From: Candidatus Thorarchaeota archaeon
Lineage (GTDB): Archaea > Asgardarchaeota > Thorarchaeia > Thorarchaeales > Thorarchaeaceae
Assembly (NCBI GenBank): GCA_008080745.1
Contig: SHMX01000004.1
Span: forward strand, 1 to 64,000
DNA: 64,000 nt
Direction of reading: 5' to 3'
Shown here: positions 57,950-64,000 of the stretch, in pieces
Layout of the letters: every line of letters starts with the position of its first letter
How positions within the stretch are numbered: the first letter of the stretch is position 1
The notes under the pieces: generated by a model
Seen by the model: only the letters and a program-made list of their open reading frames with translations
Told to the model about the DNA's origin: nothing
Database searches by the model: none
Made by a program: the position numbers and the translations under genes

Positions 57950-60735
57950 TGGGAACAAATTGGTACAGTAATGACACTGACTATGTTTTGGATAACCTAG
58001 ATACCTCTCTTGATGGTCTTTCCTCTGAAGAAGCCGAAGCCCGATTAGAGAAGTATGGTCACAACGAACTCATCGAAACTGGTAAAATTAGCCCCATTCG
58101 CATGTTTGCGCATCAGTTTACAGATCCAATGGTGATAATTCTTCTAATTGCAATTGTGATTTCCTTGCTGACTTCCGTACTTGCTCATGGAGGCGGCGAA
58201 GAACATGGATTGATTGATGCAATCGTTATTTCAGCAATTGTGATTTTCAACGCTATATTTGGATTCGTGCAGGAATATCGATCTGAACAGGCTCTTGAAG
58301 CATTGAAATCTATGGCTGCTCCCAGAGCCAGAGTGAAACGCGACGGTTTGTGGAAGGAGATCGACTCTCGTTATGTAGTGCCAGGAGATTTAATGAATCT
58401 TGAAGCTGGGGATAAGGTACCAGCTGATGGGAGAGTTGTCTATGCTGTTGGTCTGGGAAGTGATGAGGCTGCACTAACTGGTGAATCCGTATCTGTTAGA
58501 AAAGTCGAGGATACAATACACCTCGATGGCCCCTCAGTTGGTGATATGAAAAATATGGTCTTTCAGGGCACTGTGATAGTAGCTGGCAAAGGTCATGCAA
58601 TTGCCACTGAAACTGGTATGGATACCAAATTTGGTCAGATTGCAGACATGGTACAACAAAGCAAGAAGGACATGACACCTTTACAACACGACCTAGAGGA
58701 TCTAGGAAAGAAACTCGGGGTTTTGGTCATTGCCTTGTGTGTAATTGTATTTGCTGCAGAACTCATCAGGGACACGGGTGATTCCCCAATCGAGATGTTA
58801 TTAGCGGCAATAGCACTTGCAGTTTCTGCTATTCCGGAGGGACTGCCTGCGGTCGTCACAATCACATTAGCTATCGGTGTACAGCAGATGGTTGCAAGAA
58901 ATGCTATAGTGCGTAGACTACCTAGTGTTGAAACCTTAGGATCTACAACTATAATTTGTAGTGATAAGACTGGCACGATTACAAAATCTGAGATGACGGT
59001 TCAATCCATGTTTGTGAATGGAATGACGTTGTCCGTGACTGGTGTTGGATACAATAAGGAGGGTGAGTTTTTCAGGGCCAGCAAGAAATTCGATGTTTCT
59101 GAAGATGAGCATGCAACACTCCTTTTGAAAATAGGTCAGTTATGTGGTAATTCACTCCTACAGAATGATACATCCGGAGCTGCTGATTGGATGATTGTTG
59201 GAGACCCCACTGAAGGTGCATTATTGGTTGCAGCTGAAAAAGCTGGAATCACCTACGATGCTACTTGGGAAGAGTATAAAGAAATCTCAGAGATTTCATT
59301 CGACTCTGCAAGAAAGCGAATGACCTCTATTTGTCGAAACAAAGAAGGAGAACTATTTGCTTTCTCAAAGGGTGCACCTGAGGTTCTTCTTCCTTTATGC
59401 AATCATATCTATGAGAATGGCCAGATCAGACCCCTCCGTGAAGGAGAAAGAGAGGGCATCATTGAGATTAATGCAGGTTTTGCAGAGAATGCACTTCGAG
59501 TTCTCGCTTTTGCTTACAGACCTATTGAAGCAGAGATTCCTGATTGGGAGCCAGAGAAAGTTGAGCGCGATCTGATATTTGTTGGTCTTATTGGTATGAT
59601 TGACCCTCCCCGTGATGAGGTCTATGATGCTATTGACAAATGCAAGAAAGCTGGTATCAGACCAATCATGATTACAGGTGACCATGAGCTCACAGCACGA
59701 GCAATATCTGTAGATGTAGGACTCATAGAGAGAGGTGGCGAGGTTATAACAGGTGCAATGATTGACAAAATGGATGAAGCAACATTCAGACAATCGGTTG
59801 ATCACTGTGATGTATACGCTCGTGTTGCACCCCGTCACAAGCTACAGATAGTTGAAGCTCTGAAGGATAAGGGTGAAGTAGTTGCTATGACTGGAGATGG
59901 TGTTAATGATGCACCTGCAGTCAAGACAGCAAATGTTGGTATCTCGATGGGTATTCGCGGTGCTGATGTAACAAGAGAGGCTTCCGATGTCATCCTTACG
60001 GATGATAACTTTGCCACTATTGTCGATGCTGTGGAAAAAGGAAGAGAGATCTATTCCAATATCCGTAAGTTTGTAAGGTTTCTTTTGGCTGCAAACTTTG
60101 ATGAAATATTTCTTATCTTCACTATTATCATGATTGGGTTACCTCTACCTATCACCGCCATCCAGATTCTGTGGTTGAACCTTGCAACAGACGGTTTTCC
60201 AGCTCTTGCTCTGGGTGTAGATCCACCAGAAGAAGGTGTTATGACTAGACCCCCAAGAGAACCTGGCAAGAAAATGATGGACCGTGGTATGATATCGTTT
60301 GTTGTGATAGCAGGATTCATAGCTTTCTTGGCATCTGCATTTGTGTTTCTGTGGAGTCTTAATACCTATGGTGGATGGATTCCAGGAGTTAATGGTCCAC
60401 TTGTCGATTGGGACACTCCAACATGGGATTATGCTCTGAAACACGCCCGAACGGCAGCTTTTGCAGGAGTGGTGACATTTGAACTGCTATTTGTGTGGAA
60501 TTGCCGTGATGAATATCATCCTGTCTGGAGAACTCATATTACACAATCTCGTGCATTAATCGGTGCAGTTATTCTTTCAATTGTTCTTACTTTAGCAACT
60601 ATCTATGTACCGTTCATGCAACCCTTATTCCAGACAATGCCACTCAATCCGATTGACTGGGTAATAATAATAACAACATGTCTTCCTGGGCTATTCATCC
60701 CACCACATATCATCTTTGGACATGACAAGGAATAA
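57949..60735 (+). CDS. P-type Ca2+-transporting ATPase (P2A, SERCA/PMR1-like)
   Basis: A 928-residue membrane pump moving Ca2+ (possibly Mn2+) with ATP. Order: N-terminal cation-ATPase domain (about 1-60), TGES actuator motif (about 182), PEGLPAVVT in M4 (about 292, with the metal-binding Glu), phosphorylation motif SDKTGTITKSEM (Asp near 339), nucleotide domain, TGDGVNDAPAVK hinge (about 650) and the C-terminal cation ATPase helices. In M5 NFDEIF and in M6 LWLNLATDGFPAL keep the Asn/Glu and Asn-x-x-Thr-Asp positions that bind Ca2+ in SERCA, so Ca2+ selectivity is likely. Start ATG 57949 lies at the edge of a perfect palindrome. Confidence 0.93.
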   Translation: MGTNWYSNDTDYVLDNLDTSLDGLSSEEAEARLEKYGHNELIETGKISPIRMFAHQFTDPMVIILLIAIVISLLTSVLAHGGGEEHGLIDAIVISAIVIFNAIFGFVQEYRSEQALEALKSMAAPRARVKRDGLWKEIDSRYVVPGDLMNLEAGDKVPADGRVVYAVGLGSDEAALTGESVSVRKVEDTIHLDGPSVGDMKNMVFQGTVIVAGKGHAIATETGMDTKFGQIADMVQQSKKDMTPLQHDLEDLGKKLGVLVIALCVIVFAAELIRDTGDSPIEMLLAAIALAVSAIPEGLPAVVTITLAIGVQQMVARNAIVRRLPSVETLGSTTIICSDKTGTITKSEMTVQSMFVNGMTLSVTGVGYNKEGEFFRASKKFDVSEDEHATLLLKIGQLCGNSLLQNDTSGAADWMIVGDPTEGALLVAAEKAGITYDATWEEYKEISEISFDSARKRMTSICRNKEGELFAFSKGAPEVLLPLCNHIYENGQIRPLREGEREGIIEINAGFAENALRVLAFAYRPIEAEIPDWEPEKVERDLIFVGLIGMIDPPRDEVYDAIDKCKKAGIRPIMITGDHELTARAISVDVGLIERGGEVITGAMIDKMDEATFRQSVDHCDVYARVAPRHKLQIVEALKDKGEVVAMTGDGVNDAPAVKTANVGISMGIRGADVTREASDVILTDDNFATIVDAVEKGREIYSNIRKFVRFLLAANFDEIFLIFTIIMIGLPLPITAIQILWLNLATDGFPALALGVDPPEEGVMTRPPREPGKKMMDRGMISFVVIAGFIAFLASAFVFLWSLNTYGGWIPGVNGPLVDWDTPTWDYALKHARTAAFAGVVTFELLFVWNCRDEYHPVWRTHITQSRALIGAVILSIVLTLATIYVPFMQPLFQTMPLNPIDWVIIITTCLPGLFIPPHIIFGHDKE

Positions 60736-60741
60736 CTGGAA

Positions 60742-61584
60742 CTAGACGGGCAGACGCTTCTCAAGCCAAGCGTTCATGTCCGCTAGCACTTTTTCTTTTT
60801 CTATTTCTGAGTGTAATTCATGATATAGTCCTTCATAAAGCTTGAATGTTTTATCAGGAGAAGCAAGATTGTCGAAAAATTCCTTTGTTTTTTCGGAATC
60901 TACCAATTTATCATCCCCACCTTGTTGTATAAGGGTGGGTAAGGTAATCTTATCCGCTGATTTGAAAGCACGTTCCTTAGCTCTGAGTGCAGATATACCA
61001 AATCTGGGTGTAACCTTATCGAATCGGAGTGGATCGTTTTTATGGGCCGTTACCACTTCAGAATCGTGTGAGGAATATTCGTGATTCACTTCATTTTCGA
61101 AGTATTTCTTCACGTTTAGTAACGATAGAAACCAACCGATGATTCTAGTACTTCTAGAGATTGGAAGAGTCTCTGAAACTGCTGGACACGAAAGTATCAT
61201 ACCATCAACCTCGTTTGGATAAAAATCAATATAGCGAAGAATATGAACTGCTCCTAATGAATGGCCGAAGAGATAGGTCAATCGATTTAGGAATCTGTCT
61301 TTTGCTTGCATTACGATATTATGCATGTCCTCTATATACTCTTTATAGCTCATGACATGACCCTTTAGACCTGAATAGCTTCCAAACCCTCTCATATCTG
61401 GAGCAAAGACCGCAAAGCCTTTTTCACCAAAATACTCTCCGATATTTTTTAGTGAGTAACCATAGCTTCCTAAACCGTGAATTGCAATCAGTATTGCTCT
61501 TGGTCTCTCATCATCTGGCATCCATAGATTGGTGTGCATTCTCAAACCGTCATAACCAATATACTGGCTCTCTTCAAACTTCAT
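60742..61584 (-). CDS. Alpha/beta hydrolase (monoacylglycerol lipase-like)
   Basis: A 280-residue serine hydrolase. HGLGSYGYSLKNIGEYFGEKGF (oxyanion region, about 33-54), APDMRGFGSYSGLKGHV (about 58-75), the nucleophile GHSLGAVH (about 116), a later acid near QQGGDDKLVD and the catalytic His in LYHELHSE. This arrangement matches monoglyceride lipase/lysophospholipase-type hydrolases, active on lipid esters. Start ATG 61584; its last base lies 7 bp from the P-type ATPase stop. Confidence 0.9.
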   Translation of the reverse strand: MKFEESQYIGYDGLRMHTNLWMPDDERPRAILIAIHGLGSYGYSLKNIGEYFGEKGFAVFAPDMRGFGSYSGLKGHVMSYKEYIEDMHNIVMQAKDRFLNRLTYLFGHSLGAVHILRYIDFYPNEVDGMILSCPAVSETLPISRSTRIIGWFLSLLNVKKYFENEVNHEYSSHDSEVVTAHKNDPLRFDKVTPRFGISALRAKERAFKSADKITLPTLIQQGGDDKLVDSEKTKEFFDNLASPDKTFKLYEGLYHELHSEIEKEKVLADMNAWLEKRLPV

Positions 61585-61663
61585 GATACTTTCATCAGTC
61601 CTTTGGTATCTACACTTATATTTTAGTTGACATTTTACTTGATACCTAATTGTGGTGTAGTCA

Positions 61664-62818
61664 ATGGTGCTAATGATATCCGCAGCTATTATTCTTATTC
61701 TGAGACTTGTTTCATTGATAGTTTCCTTTCTATTAGCTTATACATTGATTATCCGCTGGCTCGAATCAGGAATTCGTGTTGTGTTCCTTTTCATGATTGC
61801 AAATCTAGTGTCTTCATTCTCAAATATTACCAGTGTTATCGAGGTCTTATTCTTCTTTGAGGAATTCAATGTGACCAATTTGCTTTCTACTGTGATCCTT
61901 TCGTTTTTCGGGATTCTTATTGCTAGTACCTATCTACTGTTCATTGACTATTTCGAGAATGAGCATATGTCCCCTGAGAAGGTAGCTCTTGCAGTGGCAC
62001 CAATCTCTGCGTATACTATAGGCATTTTGGCGGTTTTCCTTTTTAGTTCATCAAATTATATGGATACAAACTTTCTCATCTTTCTGAATATTGTTCTCCT
62101 TCTAGTCCCGGTATTTATGATTTTGATTGGAACCACTAGTTATCGCGCTCTTGAGAACTGCAAGGAATTTGCTTATGATAGCGAGCATATGAAACAGCTT
62201 CAGAATATGCAACTAGGAATAGTATCCCTTTTTATTTTCACACCAGTCTCAATTACTATTGTTAATATTCTCATCGGCTTAGTGCAGCCAATTAGTGATT
62301 TAAGACAAATTGTGTATTATACGCCTCAAGAAATATTTCTTATTCTTGGAGTATTTCTGATGTGGAAGGCATATGCAAGATCTCGGAGAATTGCCTTTCT
62401 ACAACCTCAGAGAATTTACAAGCTAATTGTTGTAAATAATGCAGGATTACCGGTATATTCCTATAACTTTCTAAAATCAAGTAAGCAAATAGACGAATCC
62501 CTTGTTTCAGGTGGCGTCTCTGCAGTCAGTTCTATGTTAGGAGAAGTTTTGGGGGCTTCAGGCATTCAATCAATTTCATTCGAATCTCACAAGATGATGA
62601 TACGTACTTATCCAAAATTTAATGCAATATTGTTCGCAGAGCGTGAATCGAGCTTTTTACGTGGTGCACTAGCGGATTTCTCCGCACAGTTTAACACCTA
62701 TTATGGAGAAGAAGTCAAAGATGGTGTGATAGCTGAGGATTTCAGAGATGCAGAAAATTTTGTACTTAGAGCATTTGGTTTAGCTATCGAAGAAGAAGTG
62801 AAAGGTGTGCCCAATTAG
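61664..62818 (+). CDS. Seven-helix membrane protein with C-terminal longin/roadblock-like domain
   Basis: A 384-residue protein. Seven transmembrane helices fill residues about 1-245 (e.g. ILILRLVSLIVSFLLAYTLI, VVFLFMIANLVSSF, SIYTIGILAVFLFS and FLIFLNIVLLLVPVFMILIG). A cytoplasmic domain follows (about 255-365): RIYKLIVVNNAGLPVYSYNFLK, a helix ISGGVSAVSSMLGEVLG, strand/loop SHKMMIRTYPKFNAILFAE, and a helix FLRGALADFSAQFNTYYGEEV. This domain matches the C-terminus of the TPR protein at 25514 and resembles longin/roadblock GTPase-binding modules. Such a receptor-like layout is suggestive but the ligand is unknown. A bidirectional terminator overlaps the stop. Confidence 0.8.
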   Translation: MVLMISAAIILILRLVSLIVSFLLAYTLIIRWLESGIRVVFLFMIANLVSSFSNITSVIEVLFFFEEFNVTNLLSTVILSFFGILIASTYLLFIDYFENEHMSPEKVALAVAPISAYTIGILAVFLFSSSNYMDTNFLIFLNIVLLLVPVFMILIGTTSYRALENCKEFAYDSEHMKQLQNMQLGIVSLFIFTPVSITIVNILIGLVQPISDLRQIVYYTPQEIFLILGVFLMWKAYARSRRIAFLQPQRIYKLIVVNNAGLPVYSYNFLKSSKQIDESLVSGGVSAVSSMLGEVLGASGIQSISFESHKMMIRTYPKFNAILFAERESSFLRGALADFSAQFNTYYGEEVKDGVIAEDFRDAENFVLRAFGLAIEEEVKGVPN

Positions 62819-62827
62819 GCACACCTT
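62802..62827. terminator. Bidirectional hairpin terminator overlapping a stop codon
   Basis: Perfect 10-bp stem AAGGTGTGCC (62802-62811) and GGCACACCTT (62818-62827); the TAG of the seven-helix gene (62816-62818) lies at the right edge of the loop. The convergent dehydrogenase ends at 62839. Confidence 0.75.
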
Positions 62828-62838
62828 CTCTGGTTAAT

Positions 62839-63720
62839 CTAGAATCTCATTGGTTTAGGTTCGTCACCACTATAGTCGTAGAAACCTTTACCTGCTTTTC
62901 TACCAACCCATCCAGCCCGTACCATTTTACGCAGAAGAGCAGGAGCTCGATATTTGCTGTCTTTGAATTCTTCAACAAAATAATCTGAGATGTATAATAG
63001 CGTATCTAGACCCACGAAATCAGCTAAAGTGAGGGGGCCCATTGGCCAATTGAGTCCCAATTTAATTGCGAGGTCCATATCTTCTACCGTCGCAACTCCT
63101 TCTTGGATCGCAAAAACTGCTTCATTGATGGCTGGAACCAACAGTCTGTTAACTGCAAATCCTGGTGCTTCGTTGACTAAAACTGTCTTTTTCCCAACTT
63201 TATGTGATACTTCTTCGATTACTTTAACAGTTTCATCATCAGTTGCTTGTCCCTTGATGATTTCAACAAGCCCCATTACAGGTACAGGATTGAAAAAGTG
63301 CATACCTATGAATTTCTCAGGACGTTTAGTAACCGCAGCCATCTGGGTTATACTTATACTCGATGTATTCGAGGCTAGGATGGCGTGTTCCGGAGCAAAA
63401 TTATCCACTTCTCTCCATGTGTCAAGTTTCAATTTCACGATCTCTGGAATTGCCTCAATTACAAGATCAACATCCTTGACAGCCGCTTTTAGATCCAACT
63501 CACCTGTAATTCTGGCTAGAGTTGCATCTACTTCGTCCTGTGTAATTCTATCTTTTTTGAGACCTCTCTCTAGATTTTTCTTTATGGTTTCCATACCCTT
63601 GTCAACGAATCTCTGTTCGATATCTCTCATTATGACTTCGTAACCGGCCTGCGCGCACACGTGAGCAATTCCATTACCCATCTGACCGGCACCAAGTACT
63701 GCAATCTTCTTGATTTCCAC
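62839..63720 (-). CDS. hbd: 3-hydroxyacyl-CoA dehydrogenase (3-hydroxybutyryl-CoA dehydrogenase-like)
   Basis: A 293-residue NAD-dependent enzyme oxidising (S)-3-hydroxyacyl-CoA to 3-oxoacyl-CoA (beta-oxidation) or the reverse in acyl-CoA synthesis. The NAD motif KIAVLGAGQMGNGIAHVCAQAGYEV is at the N-terminus; ASNTSSISITQMAA (about 117), HFFNPVPVMGLVEII (about 141) with the catalytic His, and the acyl-binding region NEAPGFAVNRLLVPAINEAV (about 183) follow. The C-terminal domain has GPLTLADFVGLD and YRAPALLRKMVRAGWVGRKAGKGFYDYSG. It stands alone as a C-terminal-type enzyme rather than a FadB fusion. Start ATG 63720. The region upstream carries palindromic operators. Confidence 0.95.
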   Translation of the reverse strand: MEIKKIAVLGAGQMGNGIAHVCAQAGYEVIMRDIEQRFVDKGMETIKKNLERGLKKDRITQDEVDATLARITGELDLKAAVKDVDLVIEAIPEIVKLKLDTWREVDNFAPEHAILASNTSSISITQMAAVTKRPEKFIGMHFFNPVPVMGLVEIIKGQATDDETVKVIEEVSHKVGKKTVLVNEAPGFAVNRLLVPAINEAVFAIQEGVATVEDMDLAIKLGLNWPMGPLTLADFVGLDTLLYISDYFVEEFKDSKYRAPALLRKMVRAGWVGRKAGKGFYDYSGDEPKPMRF

Positions 63721-64000
63721 TATTATGGTCCTCCAGTGTTTTCAACTGTGTTTTGCTTCACAGGAGCTCCGTAATATGTTTGACTATTTTACTGTTGGAT
63801 AGATTATCATCTCTCTATGAGTATTATTCAAGACAATACCTACCATTAAAACAATATAAGTTTGTGAAGCAAACCTTTTTATACAAAACTAATACACAAC
63901 ATAATAGTTTGCAATGCAAACCATTTAACAGGGTAAACAACAGTCACAATTTGTGACCTTCGATTGTGACCCTCTGTTGTGGCTTTGCATTATATACTCT
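63721..64000 (+). promoter_or_regulatory. Regulatory intergenic region with two palindrome types
   Basis: Two copies of GTTTGynAwGCAAAC: GTTTGTGAAGCAAAC (63860-63874) and GTTTGCAATGCAAAC (63907-63921), 47 bp apart, bracket a TATA-like TTTTTATAC (63876-63884) facing right. Further on, GTCACAATTTGTGAC is a perfect 7-1-7 palindrome (63943-63957), with another TTGTGAC half-site at 63964-63970. The gene they control must start beyond the window, or they control the divergent dehydrogenase. No gene is seen in this stretch; a short frame at 63753-63956 is not credible. Confidence 0.55.

Noticed and set aside
63753-63956. 67-codon plus-strand frame at the right edge
   Set aside because: It runs through the operators and TATA-like element and has no ribosome site or domain pattern.

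Overview
The window looks like part of an archaeal chromosome, most likely an Asgard archaeon of the Thorarchaeia/Lokiarchaeia type. This placement is inferred from gene content, not a computed classification. The evidence is: AT-rich TATA boxes ahead of many genes; frequent TTG and GTG starts behind good Shine-Dalgarno sequences; an archaeal TFS-like zinc ribbon; an M29 aminopeptidase and a TldD/TldE pair; very large Ser/Thr-rich secreted proteins and C-terminally anchored subtilases; and two proteins sharing a longin/roadblock-like C-terminal domain of the sort common in Asgard genomes. I see no rRNA, tRNA, transposase, phage gene or CRISPR array. The region is chromosomal and densely coding, with short intergenic hairpin terminators.

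Layout. 1-8.3 kb: the N-terminal 1,210 codons of a giant secreted repeat protein (it runs off the left edge); a radical SAM/SPASM protein with a PqqD-like front domain; and, divergent from it, a three-gene operon ending in a membrane protein whose C-terminus is a run of Cys-His-Ser-Ala-Cys repeats. 8.4-8.55 kb: an intergenic element with long inverted repeats. 8.6-16.6 kb: a metallophosphoesterase, an OB-like anchored protein, two metallopeptidases, a polytopic membrane protein, two paralogous universal stress proteins, two overlapping paralogous small genes, and a winged-helix protein. 16.6-23.6 kb: a ClC transporter, SerC next to a DUF1015 protein, a one-ribbon TFS-like protein, a squalene-cyclase-fold protein and MGMT. 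23.6-30.4 kb: a 52-residue membrane protein, an unknown 559-residue protein, a TPR protein with a longin/roadblock-like tail, and TldD/TldE.

30.5-44.7 kb is a surface-proteolysis district. It holds three different membrane-anchored subtilases (about 1060, 961 and 1585 residues), a flavin disulfide reductase-type oxidoreductase translationally coupled to the first, and a membrane/coiled-coil protein. The 1585-residue subtilase has a visibly different, C-rich codon choice, suggesting very high expression. 44.8-49.3 kb: nitroreductase, 2-hydroxyacid dehydrogenase, a small winged-helix protein, small membrane proteins, a CitG-like protein and Sir2. 49.5-53.1 kb: GrpE-DnaK-DnaJ, a bacterial-type chaperone operon, with a palindrome just upstream of its probable promoter. 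53.1-63.7 kb: an orphan pyruvate-kinase C-domain; an MFS-PadR-HAAS operon; prolidase; a YkgJ-like cysteine-cluster protein; a P-type Ca2+ ATPase whose start codon lies at the edge of a perfect palindrome; an alpha/beta hydrolase; a seven-helix protein with the second longin/roadblock-like tail; and 3-hydroxyacyl-CoA dehydrogenase. The right edge is a promoter region with two kinds of palindromic operator.

The strongest candidate for an undescribed system is the radical SAM/SPASM maturase opposite the CHSAC-tail membrane protein at 3.8-8.3 kb. Its organisation is analogous to radical-SAM peptide maturation systems that act on Cys-rich or His-Xaa-Ser repeat substrates. The link rests on proximity and motif only.
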